DNA from: Porphyra umbilicalis
Lineage: Eukaryota > Rhodophyta > Bangiophyceae > Bangiales > Bangiaceae
DNA length: 64,000 bases
NCBI GenBank assembly: GCA_002049455.2
Contig: KV918959.1
Span: 1-64,000 of the forward strand
Reading direction: 5' to 3'
The notes under the pieces were generated by a model. The model worked only from the letters and a program-made list of their open reading frames with translations. It did no database searches and was not told where the DNA came from. This document shows, one piece after another, positions 1 through 8,899 of this stretch. Both the position numbers and the translations under genes were made by a program. Every line of letters starts with the position of its first letter. Within the stretch, counting starts at the first letter, position 1.

Positions 1-780
1 CTGTAGGGTTGTTGAGTGCGCCCCGGAGCGCCGAACACTTCTGCTTCAATTGCAGTCTGCCCACTTTTGGCCGATCTGGACAAGAACATTGGGGACTCCA
101 GCGGCCAAGTGAAATCACTTGGTGCTAACATGAGTTAGGTGCGATTTAGTTTACGTAGCGTGCTCTGGAATGTTGGCCATACAAGTAAGTTCGTGTCATC
201 GTTCACTCAGTGAGGCAAGTTCCACTCAAGATCAATTTGTGCGCCACGTGTAAGCTCTCCGTGACCCCTCCCACGCCAACTGCGCGAGCGCCCCTCTGGC
301 GGGCGGCGACGTTCGCGGTCGCCACCGACGCCCGCCCAACGTCGGTCGCCCGCGCCGTCGCTGCCGCGCCCCGCGCCCCGCCGGCCGACGCGCGGCCCCC
401 CCGTCGGCGCCCCTTGCCGCACCGACGCGCCCCGCGCGCGCGCGGCGTGGCGGCTGCTCCTTGTCTCCCCAGTCCCCCAGTGACGGCGGCGGCGGTTTCG
501 GCGGCGCCCGCCGCCGCGGCCGGCCAGGCGGCGCCCGCGCCGCGCCGCGCCGCGCCGCCCGCGCGGCGGTGCGGCGCGCGCCGCCACCCCCTTTTCATGC
601 GCGGCCCGTCGCTCGGCGGCCGCGCGCGGTCGCTGCTGACGCCGCCGCGGGGGGGGAGCGGTGGTCCCCCCCGCCGACGGCGGCGGCGGCGGCGGCCGCC
701 GCCGCGCCGGCGGTACGTTTTTTGTCGGTTTTTTTTTTTGTCGGGCACGAGCGTGCCCGGCGGGGCAGGGCGAGCGGCGC
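1..780. other. Upstream region with no supported gene
   Basis: The first 200 bases are of moderate GC. Bases 52-78 resemble the inverted-repeat end of the small MITE at 28043 (shared CTTTTGGCCGAT core), so a fragment of that family may lie here; this is weak. From about 280 the sequence becomes extremely GC-rich and several frames stay open by composition alone. A CCG-rich stretch and a T-run (about 718-738) lie just before the polymerase start. No gene is called. Confidence 0.4.
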
Positions 781-3585
781 ATGCGCTTGGGGGGGGGGCG
801 GTCTGGGGTGAAACACGTGGAGCGTGCGTGCGGGCGACGGACGTCTGCCCCCGGGGGCAGAGGCGGCGTTGCCGTCACCGTCGGCACCGCTGCCCTGGTC
901 GTGCGCGCCGCCGGGTTGCTAACACCGCCACCACGTTCCCGCTGTCGTGTCTTCCTCCCGCTGTCTCTCCCTCGCTGCTGCCGCTTGGTTCCCCGTGCCC
1001 GCCCGACAGGTCCGCCCCGCGCCGTCGGGCGGGGGTCTCCCGTGGCTCTCCCCACCCGACCGGCCGGGCGCCCCAGCGGCGGCGCCCTATGCGTTGGGGC
1101 TCTTTTCAGGCCGGCGGCCGCCACGGCCGGCGGTGGCGGCACCTGCGCCGGCGGCGGCGCCTGCGGCGGCGCCAGCGCCCGCGGCGCCGCCCGGACCCGC
1201 CCCCGCGCCACGTCGAGCGGGGGCGCCCCCACCCCCCCCGCCCCCCTCCCCAAACGCCCCCGCCGCCGCCTCGACCAACGAACGGGCCCGTGCGGCCTCC
1301 CCCTGTCGGCCTTCCCCGGCGTGACGGTCGTTAACGACGCGGCGTCGGCGGCGCGGGCGCTCGACACGCTCACCAGCCCCGCGCTCGCCGCCCGCGGCTT
1401 GCCCGTTGCGTGGGACACGGAAACGCACGGCGTGGATCCGCGCGTCGAGTCGCCCGTCGGCAGGGGCAGCGTCATTTGCGCAACCGCCTATGCGGGCGAC
1501 GACTTTGACTTTGGCAACGGCCCGCGGCTGTGGGTTGACGCGACGGGGGGCGCCGACGCGGCGCTGCCGCTGCTCGGTCCCTACCTGCGGGACGAGGCGT
1601 ACCCCAAGGTGTGGCACAACTACTCGTTTGACCGCGCCGTGTTGGCCAATGGGGGCATTGACCCGCGGGGCTTTGCGGGCGACACGATGCACATGGGGCG
1701 GTTGGAGAATACGGGGCGCTTCAAGTACTCCCTCGCCGCCCTGGGGGATAGCCTCCTGTCGCAAGCCAAGCGGCCCATAGCCGACCGCTTTGGCGTGCCG
1801 CCGACGCTCAAGTCGGGGGCGGCGGGGAAGCGGCTCGCCGTGCCGCTGCCGCTGGCGCTGCAAACCGACCCGGCGACGGTCGTCGACTGGGTGGATTACG
1901 CGACGCACGACGCGCGGCTGACGTTTTGGTTGTACGTGGAGTTGCGGACGCGCCTCGAGGAGCAGCGCGTCGGCGGCGGCGGCGGCAGCTTGTGGGACCT
2001 CTACGAGTCCCTCTTTGTGCCCTTTGGGGAGATGCTGACGGACATGGAGCGGGTCGGCTTCCAAGTGGACCTCCCGCTGCTGCGCGCCAAGGAGGCGGAA
2101 GCCGTTGCCGCGCGCACCCGCTTGGAAGGCGACTTTCGCAAGTGGGCCGCCGCCCACTGCCGAGACGTGGACTACATGAATGTGCACAGCGACCGGCAGT
2201 TGCAGCAGCTGCTGTTTGCACCCTTTCACAACCCGACCAAGGCGGGGGTGGTCCTCCCGCCGTCCCACACGTTTGCGGTGGACCAGGCGGCGCTGCGCGA
2301 CGCGCCGCCGGCGGACGCGCCGCCCGTCGACGCGGGGGAGGTTGGCCCCATCGACGGCGACGGCGGTGGTAGAACAACGCGCAAGAAAAAGGACGTGCGG
2401 CAGGTGACGCTCGTCGGCCTCGGCCTCAAGCCGACGGTGCTGACGCCCAAAGGCCTCCCCTCGGCGGCGATGGGCGTCCTCAAACAGCTCGCGGGCGCGC
2501 CGTCTGCCTCCCCCCCCGTGTACGGCGACGCCGTCGACCCCGCCACGTGCGACGCCCTCCAAGCCCTGTGCGACGCGCGCGCCGTCTCGCACATGCGCTC
2601 CTCCTTTCTCGCGCCGCTGCAGACGCACGCCGACGGCGCGTCGCGCATCCACGCGTCGCTCAACCTCAACACGGAGACGGGGCGCCTCAGCTGCCGGCGG
2701 CCCAACTTGCAAAACCAGCCGGCGCACGACAAGGACCTGTACAACGTGCGGGCGGCCTTTACCGCCGCCCCGGGCGCCGCCCTAATCGTGGCCGACTATG
2801 CGCAGTTGGAGTTGCGGCTACTCGCGCACCTATCGCGCTGCCGCTCGATGCTCGACGCGTTTGCGGCGGGCGGCGACTTTCACTCCCGCACCGCCGTGTC
2901 CATGTACCCGCACGTGGCTGCGGCGGTGGCCGACGGCTCGGTGCGCCTCGAGGCCGACGCAGACGCCAGCGACGGCGGCGGGCAGCCGCGGGTGCCGCTC
3001 GTCAAAGACGTGTACGGGATGGAGCGGCGGCGCGCCAAGACGCTCAACTTTTCCATTGCGTATGGCAAGACGACGCGCGGCCTCGCGCGCGACTGGGGCA
3101 TTTCCCTGCCAGAGGCGACCGACACGGTCACCCGCTGGTACGCGGACCGCGCCGAAGTGCGGTCGTGGCAGCAGGCGACGCTCGAGCGCGCGCGCGAGAC
3201 GGGCTACGTGGAGACCCTCCTCGGCCGCCGGCGGCACCTGCCCGCCATTGTGCCCCCGGTGCGCCGGGGGCGCTCCTTTGAGCGCCGCGCCGCGACGGCG
3301 CACGCGGAGCGGGCGGCGATCAATGCGCCGCTGCAGGGCTCGGCCGCGGACCTCGTCATGGCCGCCATGCTCGGCCTGCGCGCGCACCCGGCGCTGCACG
3401 CGCTCGGCTGGCGGGTCATCCTGCAGGTGCATGATGAAATTATTCTCGAGGGGCCCGCCGCGTCGGTGGCGGTGGCCGAGCCGCTGGTGACGGCGGTGAT
3501 GCGGCGGCCCCTCGAGGGGATAGACTTGCTCGTCGACCTGCCGGTGGACGCCAAGAGCGCGCGCACGTGGTACGATGCCAAGTAG
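781..3585 (+). CDS. Organellar family A DNA polymerase with 3'-5' exonuclease (POP-like)
   Basis: A 934-residue DNA polymerase of the A family, most like the plant and protist organellar polymerases that copy plastid and mitochondrial DNA. The exonuclease domain shows Exo I (DTET, about residue 211), Exo II (NYSFD) and Exo III (YATHDAR). The polymerase domain carries motif A (DYAQLELR, about residue 672), motif B (RRRAKTLNFSIAYG, about 749) and motif C (QVHDEI, about 883), so all catalytic acidic residues are present. There is no 5'-nuclease domain, as expected for POP enzymes. The first in-frame ATG is at 781; the leading 175 or so residues are Arg/Ala/Pro-rich and could be an organelle-targeting leader, but this stretch is so GC-rich that an intron (a CTCTTTTCAG acceptor-like site lies near 1100) or a later start is possible. 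The core from about 1320 to the stop is secure. Confidence 0.9.
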   Translation: MRLGGGRSGVKHVERACGRRTSAPGGRGGVAVTVGTAALVVRAAGLLTPPPRSRCRVFLPLSLPRCCRLVPRARPTGPPRAVGRGSPVALPTRPAGRPSGGALCVGALFRPAAATAGGGGTCAGGGACGGASARGAARTRPRATSSGGAPTPPAPLPKRPRRRLDQRTGPCGLPLSAFPGVTVVNDAASAARALDTLTSPALAARGLPVAWDTETHGVDPRVESPVGRGSVICATAYAGDDFDFGNGPRLWVDATGGADAALPLLGPYLRDEAYPKVWHNYSFDRAVLANGGIDPRGFAGDTMHMGRLENTGRFKYSLAALGDSLLSQAKRPIADRFGVPPTLKSGAAGKRLAVPLPLALQTDPATVVDWVDYATHDARLTFWLYVELRTRLEEQRVGGGGGSLWDLYESLFVPFGEMLTDMERVGFQVDLPLLRAKEAEAVAARTRLEGDFRKWAAAHCRDVDYMNVHSDRQLQQLLFAPFHNPTKAGVVLPPSHTFAVDQAALRDAPPADAPPVDAGEVGPIDGDGGGRTTRKKKDVRQVTLVGLGLKPTVLTPKGLPSAAMGVLKQLAGAPSASPPVYGDAVDPATCDALQALCDARAVSHMRSSFLAPLQTHADGASRIHASLNLNTETGRLSCRRPNLQNQPAHDKDLYNVRAAFTAAPGAALIVADYAQLELRLLAHLSRCRSMLDAFAAGGDFHSRTAVSMYPHVAAAVADGSVRLEADADASDGGGQPRVPLVKDVYGMERRRAKTLNFSIAYGKTTRGLARDWGISLPEATDTVTRWYADRAEVRSWQQATLERARETGYVETLLGRRRHLPAIVPPVRRGRSFERRAATAHAERAAINAPLQGSAADLVMAAMLGLRAHPALHALGWRVILQVHDEIILEGPAASVAVAEPLVTAVMRRPLEGIDLLVDLPVDAKSARTWYDAK

Positions 3586-4246
3586 CGCCGTGCCACGGGT
3601 GTGGGCTGTTCCTCATGGTGAGACTCCTGCCGCCGTGGCTGCCGTCCCTGCGTTGGGTGGTCCCGGCAGGGATCGGGTGTCGGCCGCGGCCGCGTGCTGG
3701 TTGCCGTTGCGCACCAGCGTGGGGTGTGTTCCTGGACGCGCCCTGGGGGCCGCCCGCTCTGCTTCCCCTCTGGGCGAGGCGCTGCAAGCGCGGGTACTCT
3801 CAGCGCAACATGGATGGGCGGCGACCGTTTTGCCATCTCATGTGCACGACGGGTATGGCTAGGTCGCGGGGCCCCTTTGTGCCAGGCCTCGAGGGTGGTC
3901 AGGCGCCCTTCTCCTTTGTGGGCGTCCGTCGGTGAACAGGGGAGGATGACTTTTCAAGATGCGTCTGCCACCTCGCCAGGACCAGGGGGAGTGTGCAGCG
4001 GAACCCATGGGGACAGTGGCATCGGCATCTGACTCTGCATGGTGCGCCGTGATGTACACTCTATAGGGCGACCGCAGACGCCACGGCACAGATGCCGGCG
4101 CGTCTCCCCACCACCGCACCCGCCGCGCCGTCCGCCCCCACCAGCCGACCGGCGCCGCCGTGACCCTAAACGGCCCCAATGGCACCTGGCACGCCGCCGC
4201 GCCCAACACCCCCCAAAGCAGACGACTCACCGCCCCCCCCCCCCGA
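3586..4246. other. Tail-to-tail intergenic region
   Basis: This lies between the convergent polymerase and sirtuin genes. It is less GC-rich than the flanking genes. An open minus-strand frame runs through it as an extension of the sirtuin frame, but it has no family resemblance and the genuine sirtuin end is recognised upstream of it. Both 3' untranslated regions probably lie here. Confidence 0.4.
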
Positions 4247-4619
4247 CTACGACGCGCTGCGGGTGGGCGGCCAGCCCATCTCCCGCCGCAGCGCGCGCAC
4301 AATGTCATCACAGTCGCCGAGTGCGACAATGTCAAACGGGGACCACGCCCCCCCCGCCCCCCCGGCGCGTCCACGGGCGTGCGGTTGAGGAGCACCCGCG
4401 GCACGGCCGGCGGGAAGCGGGCGGGCAGCGTCGACACGGGCGCCACGGCGAGCGACGTGCCGACGACGAGGAGCAGGTCCGTCACGCCGGGCCGCACGTC
4501 GGCGGCGGCGGCGGCGGCAACGGCGGGGGGGAGGGGCTCCCCAAAGAGCACAATGTCGGGCTTGAGAACCCCGGCCGACGTGCCGTCGCCGTCGCTGTCG
4601 CTGTCGGCGGTGGCCGCCT

Positions 4620-4650
<31 letters not shown>

Positions 4651-5415
4651 CCCCGCCGCCGGCCGCCGCCGCCCCACACACGCGGTGCAGTACGGCACGC
4701 GCCCCGCGCGCACGTCGTCGGCAATGACCCCCCCCCCCACCGTCACCCCGCAGCGCGTGCACGTGGCCGTCGCCCAGCTCCCGTGGACGGGGAGCACCCC
4801 CCCCACGCCCGCGGCCGCCTCCAACCCGTCGACGTTTTGGGTGTAGACGCGGCGGAGGTGCCCCCGGTCCGACAGCTCCCGCAGGAAGGCGTGCGTTGCG
4901 CTCGGCGCCACCCCCGGGGCGGGGAGCAGGTGGGCGGCGGCGGCGAAAAAGGGGGCGGGGTCCGCCCGGAACTCGTCAATGTGGAAGAGCGCCGCGGGGT
5001 CGGGGTGCGCCACCCCGAGCGCCGCGTAGAGGCCGGTGGGGGAGCGAAAGTCGGGGAGGCCCGCCGAGACGGAGATGCCCGCGCCAACGACGGCGACGAT
5101 GCGGGTGGAGGTGGCGACCAGCCGCGCAATCGTTTGGAGGGTTGGGGGGGGGGGGGGGGGGGAGCCGCCGGCACGCCCCCGTCGGGCGTGACGATGGGGG
5201 GGGGGGGGGGGGGGGGCGGTACACGCGGATTGGGGGGGGGGGGGCCCCCCGCGCCGCCGCCGTGGCCGCCAACGCCACGGCGGCAGCGGCGGCGGCCGCG
5301 CCGCGCGCCGTCGCCGCTGCCGCCGTGCCGTCGCCGCCGCCGCCACCGCGCGCGCGCCGCCGCGTGGTGCGGCGCGGCGCCGCCGCGGCGGCGCCGCCAC
5401 GGCCGCCCACCGCCG

Positions 5416-5465
<50 letters not shown>

Positions 5466-5848
5466 CGGCGGGGGCGCTTGGACAGCGGCGGCGGCGGCGA
5501 CTCGGCGGCCGGGGGCACGGCCGGGGAGCGCCCGCGCGGGCGCACCCGCCCGCCGTCGCCGCCGCGGCGCGCGCCCGCACCGACAGCGGGGGCGGACGCA
5601 GCGCCGCCGGCGGCGGCGCCCGTGTCGGCGGCGGCCGCCACACGGGCGGCGGCGCGGACCGCAACGGCGGCGGCGGCGGCGGCGGGCGTGGGACCACCGG
5701 CGCCAGTCCCCCTCGAGCGCCCGTCGGCGCCAGCCCCGCCGTCGCTCCCGCTGCCGCGGCCAGTGGTGGCGGCGGCGGCGGGGGCGTTGCGCTCGGGCGG
5801 CGCCGCGGCGGCGGGGCGGCGCCCCGCCGGCGGGGGCGGCGTCGACAT
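4247..5848 (-). CDS. Sirtuin (SIR2-family NAD-dependent deacylase), SIRT2/3-like, frame changes at G runs
   Basis: NAD-dependent protein deacylase. The Rossmann core shows GAGIS, LPDFRSP, TQNVDG and the catalytic HGS; zinc ligands are seen in CTRC and CTAC; KPDIVLFGE and VVGTSL close the NAD pocket. The C-terminus ends with GDCDDIV and REMGW, typical of class I sirtuins. A low-complexity Arg/Ser/Asp insert sits after the second zinc pair. The coding sequence is spread over three frames. An Ala/Pro-rich N-terminal part starts at the ATG at 5848 and carries a basic KRPRR patch (possible nuclear signal). The catalytic core occupies another frame from about 5138. The last 30 residues lie in a third frame. 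Each switch falls in a long G run on the coding strand (about 5148-5235 and about 4346-4366), so homopolymer length error is the likeliest cause; short introns cannot be excluded. The N-terminal assignment is less sure than the core. Confidence 0.8.
5409..5463. repeat. CCG trinucleotide repeat
   Basis: A nearly pure CCG/GCC run inside the sirtuin N-terminal region. On the coding strand it encodes a polyalanine tract. Confidence 0.85.
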
Positions 5849-6508
5849 GGCGGCGGCGCGCGCGCGCGGGGTGGCGGCCACCACACAAGCTGCACACCTC
5901 GGGAGGGGGCAGGGGGGGGGGAAGAAGGGAGGATGGGGCAAGACGATCGTACGCACGGCCGGGCGGCGGCGGCGTCACCTGCGCCTCGGGCCGACTGAGC
6001 CGCGTCGGAGGGGACCTGAAGGCGTCGGTCGTCAATCGGGGCGGCAGCCGTCTAGACGGGCCAGACGTCTGGCAGCTCGACCCGCACGGAGCTGTCAGCG
6101 GCACAGGCGGAAGAATCTATTGGCGGATCGCCGACCGGCCGCCACGAGCGCCGTGGAAGCGGCGGGAGGGACCAGCCAAACTCTTTGCGGTCGCTGCACC
6201 CGCGAGGCAGCGGCACCGAGTCCCTACATACGTGCAGGGGAGCCAAGCAAGAGCCGTGAACAACCAGGCACAGCATGCTACGCACAAGTGAGAGCCGCAT
6301 ACAGCAAAGCACGAATACGGTCCACGCCTGCGCCCGTCGCCGTGGGGATGGACGCTGGCGGGCTGCGAGCCAACGACGTATCTGCAACGCCGAATGCAAT
6401 GGAGACCTCTAAAACACGCCCGATACCACTCTGCCAACACTCCACTATACACCCCCCCCCCCTCTTGCGAGCGACTTGCAACCTGCCGGCAGGGCCCCGC
6501 CGCGGCGC
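5849..6508. other. Intergenic region between two minus-strand genes
   Basis: This should hold the sirtuin promoter and 5' leader and the 3' end of the BAR-like gene. GC content drops to ordinary levels between about 6200 and 6460. I see no conserved element and no gene. Confidence 0.4.
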
Positions 6509-7615
6509 CTAGCCCCCCTTGGAGAAAACGCGGAAGAGCCCCGACTTGCGCCGCTCCCCCGACCGCCGCCCCTCCCCCGACCGGCGGTACTCGCGGGATC
6601 TCGACCGGCGGCGGTGCTCGCCCGACCGCTGACGCCGCCGCTCGTCCGACGACGACCGCCGCCGGCGCGTGCGGGAGCCCGACCGCGACCGGCGGCGGGT
6701 GCGGGAGCCCGAGTGGGAGCGGCGCCCCCCCCCCGACGCCGGCTGCCGCCCCCGCTCGCTGCTGCTGCTGCGGCTGCGGTGGAAGAGGCGGCGCAAGCCC
6801 GACATCTTGCCCGATGGCGAGTCGTGGAGCGCCCGCTCCGCGCGCGCACGCACCATCTTGCGGCCGGCCCCGCCGGCCGTCTCGGCCAACTCGGTCATCT
6901 CAGAGAAGAGGCTCCAGTAGGCGAGCACGACCGCCTCCAACATCGTCCCGCCCGCGTCGATGAGTTCCCGCATGCGCCGGTTGGCATTGTCGACCGCCGC
7001 GTCGCGCGCCGCCGCCGCGTCCTCCCGCTTGTCAATGTTGCGGGCGAGGCGGTCCTCGTGTTTGCCGTCCCCCCGCCGCCCTGTGTGACGGCCTTCCAGG
7101 GCGGCGACTTTGCGCTCATACAGGGCAGCCTCCTTTTCGGTTTCCGCGGCGGCCTTGAGGTCCGCCTTCATCGCGTTGCACTCTTGCACAAAGCCGCGCA
7201 CGCGCCGCGCGAGCGCCGTTGCCGTCACGCCGACTTGGTCGGTGCTCGACCGGCGGCTGCCGTCGTCCCGCCACTCGTCGCCGTCGGCGCGGCTGCGGCG
7301 GCCCCTCGACGCGGCAATGACGGCGGCGTCAGCGTCTTGCGTCGCCGCTACGGCGTCGTCGAGGCCCGAGGCGAGGCCTTTGACGCCCTCTCCCGCGTCG
7401 GCCAGCTGCCCGTGGACGGTGGCGGTGTGCGCCGCAAAGGCCGCCGCGTTGCGGAAGGTGCCCCGCCAACACCGGTGGGCGCCGGTGAGGAGCTCCAGAG
7501 ACCGCTCCATGTCCCGCCGTAGCTCCACCATCCGCGCATTTAGTTCCTGGTGTTCATCGTCTTCGACGCGCTTGCGTTGCAGCGGGCGGAAGGCAGCCCG
7601 CTTGACGCGGTGCAT
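6509..7615 (-). CDS. BAR-domain-like protein with RS-rich C-terminal tail
   Basis: A 368-residue protein starting at the first in-frame ATG (7615). Residues 1 to about 280 are predicted mostly helical with heptad-like spacing, with segments resembling amphiphysin/endophilin-type BAR domains: an opening basic MHRVKRAAFRPLQRKR, a middle YERKVAALEG helix, and a helix around EAVVLAYWSLFSEM. BAR domains dimerise into curved coiled coils that bind and bend membranes. The last 70 or so residues are a run of Arg, Ser and Glu in SRSR, RRRSR and similar blocks, as in SR-type splicing proteins, ending KSGLFRVFSKGG. That pairing is unusual. The BAR call rests on pattern only; a generic coiled-coil protein is the alternative. 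The gene is divergent from the exchanger at 8900. Confidence 0.55.
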   Translation of the reverse strand: MHRVKRAAFRPLQRKRVEDDEHQELNARMVELRRDMERSLELLTGAHRCWRGTFRNAAAFAAHTATVHGQLADAGEGVKGLASGLDDAVAATQDADAAVIAASRGRRSRADGDEWRDDGSRRSSTDQVGVTATALARRVRGFVQECNAMKADLKAAAETEKEAALYERKVAALEGRHTGRRGDGKHEDRLARNIDKREDAAAARDAAVDNANRRMRELIDAGGTMLEAVVLAYWSLFSEMTELAETAGGAGRKMVRARAERALHDSPSGKMSGLRRLFHRSRSSSSERGRQPASGGGRRSHSGSRTRRRSRSGSRTRRRRSSSDERRRQRSGEHRRRSRSREYRRSGEGRRSGERRKSGLFRVFSKGG

Positions 7616-8899
7616 GGCGACGGTGGGGGTGGTAGAAAGGGGCACCCGCGGAGGAGACGCGCGGGGCACGGTGGGATGTGGGTGGTGGTTGGCGGCGGCA
7701 GGGACGAGCGGGTGAACAGCAACACAGGAAGTGCCCCGATGAAACGGCGGGAACCTGCCGTGCCAACGCGCGTGACGAGGCGTGTCCCGCGCCTCCTCAG
7801 AATGGCGGTTTGAGGTGGCACCGCTTGCAGGCCCCTCACCGTTGAGCCTGCTGCACACGGGGCCTGTGCGTGCAAGCTCACCGCTCTCTCTCACGGCGCT
7901 CAGGATGGGGCCGGTCCACAGTCCGCCAGTAGTTCAACAACGCTTACTGCTGCTTCCCATTGGCGCACGGTGGTTGGGGTGAATGGTGCCACTTGTCTGA
8001 ATGTTTGGCGGCCGAACCTGTTTCCCTCTGGGATTTCGAAACGGCTCGGCACGCTTCCGTGCACGTGTTCGCCAGCAGGGACACTCCAGACAAACGCGTA
8101 GCTGATGTCCTTGGTGCGCAGAGCCCGACAAGGCCCAGCTGGGCCCTCTTGCCGACGTTGTGTTTCTGCTGACAGACACGCGGCCGACGCGCACTGGGCC
8201 AAAATCTACCGATTGGACACGCACGCCGCTGGAGTTCGTGCCGCATGGACACCGCTGAACCTGCGTGCAAGTCGCCGCTTTCAGCTGCCCCGGCTCCTTC
8301 AACTAACCTCGGGGCGGACCCAGACCTGGCCCGCAGGATCGCCCCATTGGCCAGGAGGGGGCGGGGTGGCACCCCCTCGAGGCTCGTTGACAGAGATTTT
8401 GCACCCCGGGGCTTCTGTGCTAGCTAGTCCGACCTCCGACAGAGATTCTTGCATGTTTAGCGTGGCCACGGCGTGAATTGGCAGCACCGGTCGGCGGATC
8501 ACGAGTGGTGGGAAGCTGGCGTCGATGACCCCCCCCGCCGGTCGAAGACAGGCCCCCCCCCCGGTCACGCGCAGGCCCCCTTGCGGCCGCGAGACAGGCA
8601 CGCCCCATGGCCGGCGTGCCGGGTGGGCACGGCACTGCCGGCGCCCGTGCGTCTTTGTCGGTCGGTCTCGGGCCCACCCGGGTCGTGGCCCGCCCCCCCG
8701 GTGGTGCTGCTCGGTGGCAGAGGTCGTGGCGCGGCCGCTGCTGGCGGCGGCGGGACGAGGGGCGGGCGGTGGCTCGGCGGGGCGGCGCCGACATTGTTGG
8801 GCGGTGGTACCCGCGGCGGTAGAGGAAGCGCCGTGACGGGCCGACGACGCTGCCGCCGCTGTAGTTGCTGTCGTCTGCTGGTTTGCCGCGTTTGGCACC
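7616..8899. other. Divergent intergenic region
   Basis: About 1.3 kb separates the start of the BAR-like gene (-) from the exchanger gene (+), so both promoters should be here. Ordinary GC between about 7800 and 8460, then very GC-rich up to the exchanger ATG. No TATA box or repeat stands out. Confidence 0.4.

Noticed and set aside
207-1475. Long open frames on both strands over the first 1.5 kb
   Set aside because: They are Arg/Ala/Pro low complexity, lack ATG starts in most cases, and overlap the polymerase; stops are simply rare at this GC content.
3859-4246. Extension of the sirtuin frame beyond the catalytic domain
   Set aside because: The recognisable sirtuin C-terminus lies in another frame ending at 4247; the extension has no family resemblance.
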